The notes under the pieces are model-generated. The model worked only from the letters and a program-made list of their open reading frames with translations. It was not told where the DNA came from and made no database searches. DNA of 64,000 nt from Mycolicibacterium komanii (GTDB lineage Bacteria; Actinomycetota; Actinomycetes; Mycobacteriales; Mycobacteriaceae), in the NCBI RefSeq assembly GCF_001050035.1, contig NZ_CVTA01000006.1, positions 74,534 through 138,533 of the forward strand, in the 5' to 3' direction. Positions 1 to 8,741 of the stretch are shown piece after piece (the stretch's first letter is position 1; the number at the start of each line of letters is the position of its first letter). The translations under genes were made by a program, and so were the position numbers.

Positions 1-608
1 ACTTCACCGCGGGGCTGGATCTCGTCGATGTCGCACCCCGGCTGGTCGGCGGCGTGATGGAGTGGCCCGACGACGCGCGCAACCCGTGGCGCAACGACGG
101 ACGACCGTGGACGAAGCCGGTCGTGGCCGCGGCGCATGGGTGGTGCATGACCCTCGGAATCGAGCTCCTGCTGGCCGCCGACATCCGGATCGCCTCCGAG
201 GACGCCCGGTTCGCCCAGCTCGAGGTGCAACGCGGCATCTATCCCTTCGGCGGCGCGACGACGCGGCTGCCGCGGGACGCGGGCTGGGGCAACGCGATGC
301 GGTGGCTGTTGACCGGGGATGAGTTCGACGCCGCCGAGGCCCTGCGCATCGGCTTGGTGTCCGAGGTGGTCAGCGCGGGCACGCAGCTCGATCGCGCGGT
401 TGAGCTGGCCGAACGGATCGCCGAGCGGTCCGCGCCGCTGGGGGTGCGCGCGACGCTGACGGCCGCGCAGCGTGCGCTCCGTGACGGCGACAGCGCCGCC
501 GAGGACCGTTTCGTCGCGGACGTGGCCGCACTGTTCACGACCAAGGACGGCGCGGAGGGGATGCAGTCGTTCGTCGAACGCAGGGCGGCGCGCTTCGTCG
601 GGGCGTAA
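1..608 (+). CDS. Enoyl-CoA hydratase/isomerase family protein, 3' part
   Basis: The reading frame is already open at base 3 and ends at TAA 606–608; the start lies left of the window. The visible residues begin with FTAGLDL, a crotonase-fold oxyanion-hole segment, followed by AAHGWCMTLGIELLLAADIR, which is the second oxyanion-hole helix of enoyl-CoA hydratases. The C-terminal part with GLVSEVV and the helical trimerisation end is complete. Crotonases act on acyl-CoA thioesters, usually hydrating or isomerising a double bond in beta-oxidation. The substrate cannot be told from this fragment and the position of the catalytic glutamates was not resolved. uvrB follows 56 bp downstream but has its own promoter. 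Confidence 0.85.
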   Translation, partial: FTAGLDLVDVAPRLVGGVMEWPDDARNPWRNDGRPWTKPVVAAAHGWCMTLGIELLLAADIRIASEDARFAQLEVQRGIYPFGGATTRLPRDAGWGNAMRWLLTGDEFDAAEALRIGLVSEVVSAGTQLDRAVELAERIAERSAPLGVRATLTAAQRALRDGDSAAEDRFVADVAALFTTKDGAEGMQSFVERRAARFVGA

Positions 609-634
609 GTGCTCGTTGACGAGGGGAATCACAC

Positions 635-657
635 CTGTCGGTGGCGGGTTCTACCCT
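635..657 (+). promoter_or_regulatory. PafBC-type (RecA-independent) DNA-damage promoter of uvrB
   Basis: The sequence CTGTCGGTG (635–643), 8 bp, then TACCCT (652–657) fits the mycobacterial RecA-NDp consensus tTGTCRgtg-N8-TAnnnT, with only the first weak base differing. Transcription would start 7–8 nt after the -10 box, at or next to the uvrB ATG at 665, giving a leaderless mRNA. No Shine-Dalgarno sequence precedes the ATG, which agrees. The match is read from sequence; PafBC dependence is inferred. Confidence 0.7.
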
Positions 658-664
658 TGTAGAT

Positions 665-2815
665 ATGGCTTTCGCTACTGAACATCCGGTGCTCGCGCAC
701 TCGGAGTACCGCCCCGTCGATTCGGTCGTGCGCACGGGCGGACGCTTCGAGGTGGTCAGCCCGTACGCACCGGCGGGCGATCAGCCGGCCGCCATCAACG
801 AGCTGGAGCGCCGGATCAAGGCGGGGGAGCACGACGTGGTGCTGCTGGGCGCCACCGGCACCGGTAAGTCGGCGACGACGGCGTGGCTCATCGAACGGGT
901 GCAGCGGCCGACGCTGGTGATGGAACCCAACAAGACGTTGGCCGCGCAGATGGCCAACGAACTGCGGGAGATGTTGCCCCACAACGCCGTCGAATACTTC
1001 GTCTCGTACTACGACTACTACCAGCCCGAGGCGTACATCGCTCAGACGGACACCTACATCGAGAAGGACAGCTCGATCAACGACGACGTCGAGCGGCTGC
1101 GGCACTCGGCGACCTCGAGCCTGCTGTCACGCCGGGACGTGGTCGTGGTCGCCTCGGTGTCCTGCATCTACGGTCTGGGCACGCCGCAGTCGTACCTGGA
1201 CCGCAGCGTCGAGCTCAAGATCGGCGACGAGGTGCCGCGCGACGCGCTGCTCCGGCTGCTCGTCGACGTCCAGTACACCCGGAACGACATGGCGTTCACC
1301 CGCGGTTCGTTCCGGGTCCGCGGCGACACCGTCGAGATCATCCCGAGCTACGAGGAGCTGGCGGTCCGCATCGAGTTCTTCGGTGACGAGATCGAGGAGC
1401 TGTACTACCTGCACCCGCTGACCGGGGACGTCGTGCGCAAGGTCGACTCGCTGCGGATCTTCCCGGCCACGCACTATGTCGCGGGCCCGGAGCGCATGGC
1501 GCACGCGATCTCGACCATCGAGCAGGAGCTCGAGGAGCGGCTGGCCGAGCTGGAAGGCCAGGGCAAGCTGCTGGAGGCGCAGCGGCTGCGGATGCGCACG
1601 AACTACGACATCGAGATGATGCGCCAGGTCGGGTTCTGCTCGGGTATCGAGAACTATTCGCGACACATCGACGGCAGGCCCGCCGGGTCCTCACCCGCGA
1701 CGCTGCTCGACTACTTCCCCGAGGATTTCCTGCTCGTCATCGACGAGTCCCACGTGACCGTGCCGCAGATCGGCGGGATGTACGAGGGCGACATGTCGCG
1801 CAAGCGCAACCTCGTCGACTTCGGCTTCCGGCTGCCCTCGGCCGTCGACAACCGCCCACTCACGTGGGAGGAGTTCGCCGACCGGATCGGGCAGACGGTG
1901 TACCTGTCGGCGACGCCGGGACCGTACGAACTCAGCCAGTCCAGCGGTGAGTTCGTCGAACAGGTCATCCGCCCGACGGGCTTGGTGGATCCGCAGGTGG
2001 TCGTGAAGCCGACGAAGGGTCAGATCGACGACCTGATCGGCGAGATCCGCAAGCGCACCGAGCGCGACGAACGCGTCCTGGTCACCACACTGACCAAGAA
2101 GATGGCCGAGGACCTCACCGACTACCTGCTCGAGATGGGGATCCGGGTCCGTTACCTGCACTCCGAGGTGGACACGCTGCGCCGCGTCGAGCTGCTGCGC
2201 CAGCTGCGCCTGGGCGATTACGACGTGTTGGTCGGAATCAACCTTCTCCGTGAGGGTCTCGACCTTCCCGAGGTGTCGCTGGTGTCGATCCTCGACGCCG
2301 ATAAGGAAGGCTTCCTGCGGTCGACCCGCAGCCTGATCCAGACGATCGGTCGCGCGGCGCGCAACGTGTCGGGCGAGGTGCACATGTACGCCGACAACAT
2401 CACCGAGTCGATGCGCGAGGCGATCGACGAGACCGAGCGCCGCCGCGCCAAGCAGATCGCCTACAACGAGGCCAACGGCATCGATCCAAAACCGTTGCGC
2501 AAGAAGATCGCCGACATCCTGGACCAGGTGTACCGGGAGGCCGACGATGTCGAGGTGGGTGGCTCCGGGCGCAACGCGTCGCGGGGACGCCGGGCGCAGG
2601 GCGAGCCCGGCCGGGCGGTCAGCGCGGGCATCATCGAAGGCCGCGACACCTCGAACATGCCGCGCGCCGAGTTGGCCGACCTCATCAGGGATCTGACCGA
2701 GCAGATGATGGCCGCGGCACGCGATCTGCAGTTCGAGTTGGCCGCGCGCATCCGCGACGAGATCCACGACCTCAAGAAGGAACTCCGCGGCATGGACGCC
2801 GCGGGACTGAAGTGA
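665..2815 (+). CDS. uvrB: UvrABC system protein B (excision nuclease subunit)
   Basis: UvrB is the damage-verifying helicase-like subunit of nucleotide excision repair; UvrA loads it at lesions and it then recruits UvrC. The 716-residue protein has the Walker A motif GATGTGKS at residues 62–69, the beta-hairpin region [11 protein letters not shown], the DE-box region VIDESHVT, the helicase motif [20 protein letters not shown] with [10 protein letters not shown], and a C-terminal UVR domain that contacts UvrA and UvrC. The start ATG at 665 matches the usual mycobacterial N terminus MAFATEHPV. An upstream in-frame GTG at 641 lies inside the promoter and is rejected. Length is normal for the family. 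Confidence 0.97.
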   Translation: MAFATEHPVLAHSEYRPVDSVVRTGGRFEVVSPYAPAGDQPAAINELERRIKAGEHDVVLLGATGTGKSATTAWLIERVQRPTLVMEPNKTLAAQMANELREMLPHNAVEYFVSYYDYYQPEAYIAQTDTYIEKDSSINDDVERLRHSATSSLLSRRDVVVVASVSCIYGLGTPQSYLDRSVELKIGDEVPRDALLRLLVDVQYTRNDMAFTRGSFRVRGDTVEIIPSYEELAVRIEFFGDEIEELYYLHPLTGDVVRKVDSLRIFPATHYVAGPERMAHAISTIEQELEERLAELEGQGKLLEAQRLRMRTNYDIEMMRQVGFCSGIENYSRHIDGRPAGSSPATLLDYFPEDFLLVIDESHVTVPQIGGMYEGDMSRKRNLVDFGFRLPSAVDNRPLTWEEFADRIGQTVYLSATPGPYELSQSSGEFVEQVIRPTGLVDPQVVVKPTKGQIDDLIGEIRKRTERDERVLVTTLTKKMAEDLTDYLLEMGIRVRYLHSEVDTLRRVELLRQLRLGDYDVLVGINLLREGLDLPEVSLVSILDADKEGFLRSTRSLIQTIGRAARNVSGEVHMYADNITESMREAIDETERRRAKQIAYNEANGIDPKPLRKKIADILDQVYREADDVEVGGSGRNASRGRRAQGEPGRAVSAGIIEGRDTSNMPRAELADLIRDLTEQMMAAARDLQFELAARIRDEIHDLKKELRGMDAAGLK

Positions 2816-2829
2816 TCGCCGGCCGGCGC

Positions 2830-2860
2830 TTGACCTCAAGTGCGGTTCAGCTCCTAGCGT
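2830..2860 (+). promoter_or_regulatory. Promoter of the MFS gene (leaderless)
   Basis: TTGACC (2830–2835), a 19-bp spacer and TAGCGT (2855–2860) form a plausible housekeeping promoter. The GTG start at 2867 lies exactly 7 nt after the -10 box and has no Shine-Dalgarno sequence, so the mRNA is predicted to be leaderless. Confidence 0.5.
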
Positions 2861-2866
2861 GAGCGG

Positions 2867-4270
2867 GTGACCGTTACCGCGACGACCGCCAGGGGACGCT
2901 GGCGTGACCTGCTGGGACCGAAATGCCTCGGCGCCAGCACGGTGCTCGCCGGTGGCGTTGCGTTGTACGCCACCAACGAATTCCTCACCATCAGCCTGAT
3001 GCCCAGTGCGGTGGCCGATATCGGCGGCCACCGGTTCTACGCCTGGGTGACGACGGTGTACCTGGTGGCCTCGGTGGTGGCGGCGACGACCGTGCACTCG
3101 ACGTTGATGCGGTTCGGCCCGCGAATGTCATATCTGTTGGCGCTCGGCGTGTTCGGCGTCGGCAGCATGGCGTGTGCGGCGGCGCCCACCATGGAGACGC
3201 TGCTCCTCGGCCGCACGGTTCAGGGCCTGGCCGGTGGACTGCTGGCCGGGCTGGGCTACGCGGTGATCAACACGGCGCTACCGGAGTGGTTGTGGACCAA
3301 GGCCTCGGCGCTGGTGTCGGCGATGTGGGGCGTCGGCACGCTGCTGGGACCCGCCGCGGGCGGACTGTTCTCTCAATACAGTTCGTGGCGTTGGGCTTTC
3401 GGCGCGCTGGCGATCCTGACCGCGATGATCGCCGTGCTGGTGCCCATCGCCTTGCCCGCGCGCCGCGATGCCGAGGTCGATGTCGCGCGCACGTTCATCC
3501 CCGTGTGGTCGCTGCTGTTGTTGGGTGCCGCCGCGCTGGCCGTCAGCGCCGCGGGCGTCCCGCGGAAGGTGTGGCTCACGGTCATGTTGCTCGGCCTCGG
3601 CGGCGTTCTGGTGGGCGTGTTCCTGCTCGTCGATCGCCGGCAATCCGCGGCGGTGTTGCCGCCCAGCGCTTTTGGGCCCGGCCCATTGAAGTGGATCTAC
3701 CTCACGCTCGCGGTGTTGATGGCCGCCACGATGGCGGACATGTACGTCCCGCTGTTCGGGCAGCGGCTGGCGGGCCTCACCCCCGTCGCGGCCGGATTCC
3801 TCGGTGCGGGTCTGGCGCTCGGCTGGACGGCGGGGGAGATCGGCAGCGCGTCGCTGAGCAACGCGCGAGTCATCCGGACGACGGTCGCGGCCGCGCCCGC
3901 CGTGATGGCCGCCGGCCTCGCCGTCGCCGCGGTGACCATGCGCGATGACGCCCCGCCTGCGGTGATCGCGGGTTGGGCCCTTGCGCTGGTCGCGACCGGC
4001 GCGGGGGTCGGCATCGCGTGGCCGCATCTGTCGGCGTGGGCGATGAGCCGCGTCGACGATCCGGCGGAAGGGCCGACCGCGGCCGCCGCCATCAACACCG
4101 TGCAATTGATCTCCGGCGCGTTCGGCGCGGGGCTCGCCGGGGTGCTCGTGAACATGACCGACGATGGCGGCGCCACGCCGGCGCGGTGGCTGTTAGCGGT
4201 GTTCGCCGGGCTGGCCGCGGCGGGCCTGGTGGCGTCGACGCGGAGCGGGCGGCAGCCCCGCGAGGCGTAG
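2867..4270 (+). CDS. MFS drug-efflux-type transporter (Rv1634-like)
   Basis: This is a 467-residue polytopic membrane protein with about 13–14 hydrophobic segments. It has the major-facilitator arrangement of the drug:H+ antiporter 2 type, including a GRTVQGLAGGLLAGLGY segment in the fourth to fifth helix region that is typical of multidrug exporters. It sits directly after uvrB, as the Rv1634 transporter does in M. tuberculosis. The protein is expected in the inner membrane exporting small hydrophobic compounds by proton antiport; no substrate can be read from the sequence. GTG 2867 is chosen because a TAGCGT -10 box lies 7 nt upstream. Confidence 0.85.
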   Translation: MTVTATTARGRWRDLLGPKCLGASTVLAGGVALYATNEFLTISLMPSAVADIGGHRFYAWVTTVYLVASVVAATTVHSTLMRFGPRMSYLLALGVFGVGSMACAAAPTMETLLLGRTVQGLAGGLLAGLGYAVINTALPEWLWTKASALVSAMWGVGTLLGPAAGGLFSQYSSWRWAFGALAILTAMIAVLVPIALPARRDAEVDVARTFIPVWSLLLLGAAALAVSAAGVPRKVWLTVMLLGLGGVLVGVFLLVDRRQSAAVLPPSAFGPGPLKWIYLTLAVLMAATMADMYVPLFGQRLAGLTPVAAGFLGAGLALGWTAGEIGSASLSNARVIRTTVAAAPAVMAAGLAVAAVTMRDDAPPAVIAGWALALVATGAGVGIAWPHLSAWAMSRVDDPAEGPTAAAAINTVQLISGAFGAGLAGVLVNMTDDGGATPARWLLAVFAGLAAAGLVASTRSGRQPREA

Positions 4271-4273
4271 CCT
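4268..4273 (+). promoter_or_regulatory. Candidate -10 box for the SCO6745-type gene
   Basis: TAGCCT overlaps the stop codon of the MFS gene and lies 7 nt before the GTG at 4281. This spacing fits a leaderless transcript. No convincing -35 element is visible. Confidence 0.3.
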
Positions 4274-4280
4274 TCCCGTC

Positions 4281-5150
4281 GTGGATCCATACACCGCTGG
4301 CCGCCTGTGCCGCAGCGTCGATGCCCTGCACTCGCTGTCCTACTTCCTCCCCGAGTCTGCCGATCGTTTCGGTGCGTTCGGAATGCACGGTATGACACCG
4401 TATTTCGCTGTCCGCTCCGCCCCGATGGGCGCGGTGTCCGCGGAAGTCGTCACCGCGACGTTCTTCAACTTCAACCCCGAACTCGTCGCGCAGTCGATCC
4501 CGCATGCGTGGAGCCTGGCGTCGCCTGAGACGGTCTCCGCGACGCGGTACGCGATGGTCGAGGAGGCGTTGCCGCGTGTCCTCGGCGAGGAGCTGACGCG
4601 GTCTCCGGAGCTGGCCCGAGCCGCCGCGATCCTGCGGCGGGCGGCGGAGGCCATTCCGAACGGCGACGGCCGTCCGCTGTATGCGGGACATTCCGGGCTG
4701 CCCTGGCCCGAATCGGTGCACGGGCAGATGTGGCACGCGGTCACCCTGCTGCGTGAGTACCGCGGCGACGGACACATCGCCGCGCTGGTGGCCAACGGGC
4801 TGAGCGGGCTCGAGGCGCTGGTCAGCCACACGGCCACCGGTATCGGGTTCTCGGTGCCGTTCGCCCAGGCGTTGCGCGGGTGGAGCGAGGACCAGTGGCG
4901 GGCCGGGTTGACGAGGCTGCAGTCCCGCGGACTCGTCGACGACGACGGCGCGTTGACCGACGCGGGCAGGCAGCTGCGCGCCCGTGTGGAGGATCTGACC
5001 GACGAACTCGGGTACGCGCCCTGGTCGGGGTTGTCCGACGACGACGGCCATCACGTCGCGGTCCTGGCGAAGCGAATCCGCGACGCCGTGTCGGCGGCCA
5101 AGCTGTTCCCGTCGGGCGCGTTCGGCCCGCGCTACGGCGAACCGCGTTAG
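4281..5150 (+). CDS. SCO6745 family winged-helix protein
   Basis: The 289-residue soluble protein resembles the actinobacterial SCO6745 family. It starts with a helical N-terminal half (PYTAGRLCRSVDALHSLSYF and AAILRRAAEA) and ends with a winged-helix-like segment (LTRLQSRGLVDDDGALTDAGRQL) of the kind found in MarR-like folds. Its role is unknown; no catalytic motif is visible. The GTG at 4281 comes 10 bp after the MFS stop codon, and a possible -10 box overlaps that stop, so it could be read through from the transporter or from its own leaderless start. Function is not assigned. Confidence 0.7.
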   Translation: MDPYTAGRLCRSVDALHSLSYFLPESADRFGAFGMHGMTPYFAVRSAPMGAVSAEVVTATFFNFNPELVAQSIPHAWSLASPETVSATRYAMVEEALPRVLGEELTRSPELARAAAILRRAAEAIPNGDGRPLYAGHSGLPWPESVHGQMWHAVTLLREYRGDGHIAALVANGLSGLEALVSHTATGIGFSVPFAQALRGWSEDQWRAGLTRLQSRGLVDDDGALTDAGRQLRARVEDLTDELGYAPWSGLSDDDGHHVAVLAKRIRDAVSAAKLFPSGAFGPRYGEPR

Positions 5151-5210
5151 CGATCACGGCGATTCCAACGCTGGGCTCGTACCCGCGACCCTGGCACTCT
5201 CACTGTTGAT

Positions 5211-5281
5211 GCGGGTGTGGCTGAGCGGATAGGCACCGGCCTGCAAAGCCGTTTACGCGGGTTCGAATCCCGCCATCCGCT
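5211..5281 (+). tRNA. tRNA-Cys (anticodon GCA)
   Basis: The cloverleaf can be drawn directly. The acceptor strand GCGGGTG (5211–5217) pairs with CATCCGC (5274–5280) with one G·U pair, and T5281 is the discriminator. The T arm is GCGGG-TTCGAAT-CCCGC. The anticodon loop CTGCAAA has anticodon GCA for cysteine. The outermost anticodon-stem pair is a C·T mismatch. The CCA end is not encoded. The gene stands alone between protein genes. Confidence 0.95.
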
Positions 5282-5529
5282 CGCATCGTCGCCGGTTCCT
5301 TTGCAGGGGACGCCGAGGCCGACCCGGTCATTTGCGACAGCAAATTAACGCTTCCCAACCGAGCTGTGCGACAGCGATATTCAGCGCACTGTCCCGCTTA
5401 TTCGCCGGGCTTTGCTGTCCTCGGCGTGCGCCACGCCGCTGCAGGCGGAGTCGCCGACATCAGGGCAACGAGTATAAAATCGTTCCCGGGTCGGAACCGA
5501 TAAATTGTTGCTGTAGTGAGGGATTGGTC

Positions 5530-5814
5530 GTGAACGTGAAGATGATCGGGGTGCAAGCGGGGCTCGTCGGCGCACTGGCCTTCACTGCACTGGGTGTCGG
5601 AGCAGGTGTGGCGAACGCCGAGCAGGCGGTGCCCAGCACCCCTGGAATGACGTTCAAGCTCGACAAGTGGGATCACTGGGACCACCACTGGGATAAGCCC
5701 GGTCGCGGGCCGCGCTGGGAGGGACCGGCGTACTGGGAAGGCCCGCGCTACGGCGGTCCCTGCGTATGGGTGCCGCCCGCCGTGTCGGTCTGGGTGCCGC
5801 CCGCCGTCTGCTAG
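5530..5814 (+). CDS. Small secreted protein rich in W, H, D and P
   Basis: The 94-residue product begins with a clear Sec signal peptide: a short positive start, a hydrophobic stretch (VGALAFTALGVGAGV) and a cleavage site after ANA. The mature part is about 65 residues and unusual: a WDHWDHHWDKPGRGPRWEGP cluster, two further WEGP/YGGP turns, and a near-duplicated end in which PCVWVPPAV is followed by SVWVPPAVC, with a cysteine at each side. AGGGA (5517–5522 region) lies about 7 nt before the GTG at 5530, which decides this start. Several AT-rich -10-like boxes occur upstream (for example TAAAAT 5475–5480). It converges on udgX and overlaps its stop by 4 bp. Function unknown; metal binding by the His/Asp cluster is only a guess. 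Confidence 0.75.
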   Translation: MNVKMIGVQAGLVGALAFTALGVGAGVANAEQAVPSTPGMTFKLDKWDHWDHHWDKPGRGPRWEGPAYWEGPRYGGPCVWVPPAVSVWVPPAVC

Positions 5815-6464
5815 CGAGCGAGGCCGGCGGCGAATCGCAGGTCGGATACCAGGGCGTCGAAGGCTTTCTCCCGCTCCTCCGGTGGGCCGCGCAGCACCGA
5901 TGACGGATGCGCAGTGACCGCCACCTCGGGGGAGATGTCGAGTTCGTCGGTCGGGGGCAGTTTGAGTGCCTCGCCGCGGTGCACCGTCAGCCGAAACTTG
6001 CTGCCCAGCAACGACTGTGCGGCTGTCGCGCCCATCAGCACCAGCACCTCGGGTCTGACGGCGTCGAGTTCGGCCAGCAGCCACGGCCGGCACGCGACCA
6101 CCTCGGTGCGGCCGGGCGTCTTGTGGATACGCCGCTTGCCTCGTTCGGGCACGGTGAACTTGAAGTGCTTGACCGCGTTGGTCACGTACACGCGGTCGCG
6201 GTCGATACCGGCTTGCACCAGCGCTTTGTCCAGCAGTTTGCCCGCGGGGCCCACGAACGGCGCCCCGGCCTTGTCCTCTTGATCACCGGGCTGCTCGCCG
6301 ACCAACATCATCTCCGCGCTCGACGAGCCCCCGCCGAACACCACCTGAGTCGCGTTCAGGTAGAGATCGCAGCCCTTGCAACCGTGCGCGGCGTCGGCGA
6401 GGGCATCGAGGTCGCGGGTGTCGGGGATGAACTCATCGGCGGTGTGGGCGGGCCGTGCGGGCAT
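5811..6464 (-). CDS. udgX: UdgX-type uracil-DNA glycosylase (covalent uracil-DNA binder)
   Basis: This 217-residue protein belongs to the uracil-DNA glycosylase superfamily and carries the hallmarks of UdgX. Motif A is GEQPGDQED (residues 56–64), motif B is HPSSVLR (186–192), and the UdgX-specific KRRIH loop is at 110–114. In the characterised M. smegmatis UdgX the loop histidine forms a covalent bond to the sugar after uracil release, so His114 is predicted to do the same. Cys29, Cys32 and Cys125 fit iron–sulfur ligands; the fourth family-4 ligand position appears as VKH rather than VKC. The ATG at 6464 gives the standard length. It lies 35 bp behind the CapA-like gene on the same strand and so is probably cotranscribed with it. 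Confidence 0.93.
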   Translation of the reverse strand: MPARPAHTADEFIPDTRDLDALADAAHGCKGCDLYLNATQVVFGGGSSSAEMMLVGEQPGDQEDKAGAPFVGPAGKLLDKALVQAGIDRDRVYVTNAVKHFKFTVPERGKRRIHKTPGRTEVVACRPWLLAELDAVRPEVLVLMGATAAQSLLGSKFRLTVHRGEALKLPPTDELDISPEVAVTAHPSSVLRGPPEEREKAFDALVSDLRFAAGLAR

Positions 6465-6499
6465 GGGAGGCGGATACCCGCTCGGGGGCCGGTCACGCG

Positions 6500-8041
6500 C
6501 TACCGCGCGGACTTGACGACCTGGGCGAAGCTGAACTGCCAGCGCTCGACGATGCGGAAGCCCATCGCCTGCGGTACCCGATACGCGGGCGCTCGGCGAA
6601 GCCGCGGTCCCGGATGCAGCGCGTGTCCGCTCTCGCGATCGCCGACGGTGGGGTCGCGTTGCGACACCGTCCACAGCACGGTGCAGGGCCGAAGCCGGTC
6701 GGCCACGCCCCAGATACCAAGATGGGCGTCCCACAACCGATTTCGCTCCGCCGCGCGGCGGCCGCGTCCAGGGTCGACGAGCGAGGCGTACGCCTCGGGG
6801 CGTGCGGCGGTCAACGGGCGGATCGGGCCAGGCGCCCAGGTGGTGGTGTTGTCGAGGACCAGGCAGTCGCCGGGCGAGGCGTGCGCCGTGAGGACGTCGG
6901 CCACCTGGCTGAAGTCCATCCCCTCTTTCGAGTAGGGCCCCCGCTGTTCGAGCAGATAGTTCGGGGTCGCCGCCACCGCCAGCACCGTCAGCACCACCAC
7001 GACGGCCTCCCGCGCCCTGGCGACGGCGGTGATGCCGACCGCCAGCAACAGCGCCATCCCCGGCGAGGTGTAGGTCAGATAGCGCGGGTAGTACACCGGC
7101 TCCCACCACGCCGAATAGATCAGCAGCACGGCCGTCGGGAGCACGACCCACGCGGTGCCGATCGCCACCAGCGACCGGACACCCGCATCCGTCGGCCGGA
7201 ACCGTCGCCACGTGAGCAGGCTCAGGACCACCCCCGCCAGCACGGCGAACGCCACGCTGTGGTCGAAGTACTGCTCCCGCACGACCTCGGTGACGGTGTG
7301 CCAACCCAGGGGCGAGATCCACCGGACCTGCGCGATCTGGGTTCTGCCGTACGCGAGCAACGGCGCCACCGCGGCGACGGCCACTGCGGCCGTCACCAGC
7401 CAGCGCCGGATGGCCGCACGCTGGGCCGCCACCGCCGCGAGCGTCACCGCGTGCACCAGAACCATCAACACGACGAAGACGTTCAGCAGCGACGAGCCCA
7501 CCAGCGCCAATCCGTAGCAGCCCCACAGCCATCGGGCGTCGCGTCGCACCGCGACCACCAACAGCACGGTCAGCCAGACGGCCGCCGCTGCCGTCAGCGC
7601 ATAGGAGCGCGCCTCGATGCCGGCCCATGTGACCCGGGGAAGGACCGCGAACACGATCCCCGCGCAGACCGCCGTCGTACGTGACGCGAAGAGACGCGCC
7701 AGGACGACGACCCCGGCCGCGGCCAGCCCAGCCGCAAGACAGCTCGACAGGCGCGAGTAGAACTCGGTGACCGGGAACACCGTGAACCACCCGTGCATCA
7801 GCAGGTAGTACAGGCCGTGCACCGCATCGATGTTGTGCAGCAGACCCCACAGCTGGGGGATCGACCGCGTGGAGGCCGAGATCGTGGCGGCTTCGTCGAA
7901 CCACAGCGACGGCCGAGCGGCGCCCGCCGCCGACACCGCGGCGGCGAACACGGCAGTCAGCACCGGATCGAACCGGCCGGTGCGCAGCGAGGCGGCGGCG
8001 TCGAAGCCCGCGACGCGCCGCGGCCCCAGCGTTAGATCCAC
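6500..8041 (-). CDS. CapA-like GT-C mannosyltransferase (Rv1635c-type)
   Basis: This 513-residue polytopic protein has about ten hydrophobic helices and a soluble C-terminal domain. The first external loop contains WFDEAAT, an acidic motif typical of GT-C glycosyltransferases that use polyprenyl-phosphate sugars. Its place, divergent from the Rv1636-type usp gene, matches Rv1635c, the enzyme that adds the first alpha-1,5-mannose of the mannose caps on lipoarabinomannan. It would work on the outer face of the membrane with polyprenyl-phosphomannose. Orthology is inferred from fold and synteny; sequence identity could not be measured, and another arabinan- or protein-modifying specificity is possible. 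A start at ATG 8041 gives full length. Confidence 0.75.
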   Translation of the reverse strand: MDLTLGPRRVAGFDAAASLRTGRFDPVLTAVFAAAVSAAGAARPSLWFDEAATISASTRSIPQLWGLLHNIDAVHGLYYLLMHGWFTVFPVTEFYSRLSSCLAAGLAAAGVVVLARLFASRTTAVCAGIVFAVLPRVTWAGIEARSYALTAAAAVWLTVLLVVAVRRDARWLWGCYGLALVGSSLLNVFVVLMVLVHAVTLAAVAAQRAAIRRWLVTAAVAVAAVAPLLAYGRTQIAQVRWISPLGWHTVTEVVREQYFDHSVAFAVLAGVVLSLLTWRRFRPTDAGVRSLVAIGTAWVVLPTAVLLIYSAWWEPVYYPRYLTYTSPGMALLLAVGITAVARAREAVVVVLTVLAVAATPNYLLEQRGPYSKEGMDFSQVADVLTAHASPGDCLVLDNTTTWAPGPIRPLTAARPEAYASLVDPGRGRRAAERNRLWDAHLGIWGVADRLRPCTVLWTVSQRDPTVGDRESGHALHPGPRLRRAPAYRVPQAMGFRIVERWQFSFAQVVKSAR

Positions 8042-8297
8042 GGCTACCCACCCACCCTTCCCGCGAACGGCAAAACGCTAGCGCGGGCAATCTCGTCGCG
8101 CGCGGCGAATGGGCGCGAAGAGGTACGGGAGGTGGTTCGAGGCGCGTCGAGAACGGTTCGCGCCGGTAGATGTAGGCGGCGTCACCTGGGATAGTCCAGG
8201 GTGACCTTGAGACCGAAGTAGGACGAAATCGCAGGAAACTGCCACTCGAGCGGCTACTGTTCCGGGTGGCAAAGGAACTGACACTGGGAGGATATGG

Positions 8298-8741
8298 ATG
8301 AGCGCGTATCAGACCGTCTTGGTTGGCACGGACGGGTCCGACTCGTCGCTGCGGGCGGTGGAGAAGGCCGGCCATATCGCCGGAGCCGATGCCAGGCTGA
8401 TCGTCGCCACGGCGTACTTCCCCCAGAACGAAGACCAGCGAGCGGCCGACGTGCTCAAGGACGAGGGTTACAAGATGTCCGGCAACGCGCCCATCTACGC
8501 GATCCTGCGCGAGGCCAAGGAACGTGCCCACCAGGCGGGCGCCAAGAACGTCGAGGAGAAGGCCATCGTCGGCGCCCCCGTCGACGCGCTGGTCGAACTC
8601 GCCGAGGAGGTCAAGGCCGACCTCCTGGTCGTCGGAAACGTCGGCCTCTCCACCATCGCGGGCAGGCTGCTCGGTTCCGTTCCGGCCAACGTCGCACGCC
8701 GGTCCAAGACCGATGTGCTGATCGTGCACACCACGCCGTAG
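8298..8741 (+). CDS. Universal stress protein, Rv1636-type (cAMP-binding)
   Basis: The 147-residue single-domain Usp starts with VLVGTDGSDSS, the nucleotide-binding beta1 loop, and has the [17 protein letters not shown] region that replaces the classic G-2x-G-9x-G(S/T) motif. Rv1636 and its M. smegmatis orthologue are known to bind cAMP abundantly and may buffer the second messenger; the same role is inferred here. A strong Shine-Dalgarno sequence GGGAGG (8286–8291) precedes ATG 8298 by 6 nt. The gene is monocistronic, divergent from the CapA-like gene across a 256-bp gap in which no clear operator was recognised. Its 3' end overlaps the Lnt-like gene on the opposite strand by 131 bp. Confidence 0.92.
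   Translation: MSAYQTVLVGTDGSDSSLRAVEKAGHIAGADARLIVATAYFPQNEDQRAADVLKDEGYKMSGNAPIYAILREAKERAHQAGAKNVEEKAIVGAPVDALVELAEEVKADLLVVGNVGLSTIAGRLLGSVPANVARRSKTDVLIVHTTP

Noticed and set aside
641..664. GTG 641 as start of uvrB
   Set aside because: It lies within the promoter motif and upstream of the predicted transcription start; the known N terminus begins at ATG 665.
8147..8160. TCGAGAACGGTTCG as a possible LexA SOS box before usp
   Set aside because: The two arms are not a good match to TCGAAC-N4-GTTCGA and no SOS gene lies beside it.
8186..8203. GGGATAGTCC-containing dyad before usp as a DosR box
   Set aside because: Only the centre resembles the DosR consensus; the outer conserved bases are missing.
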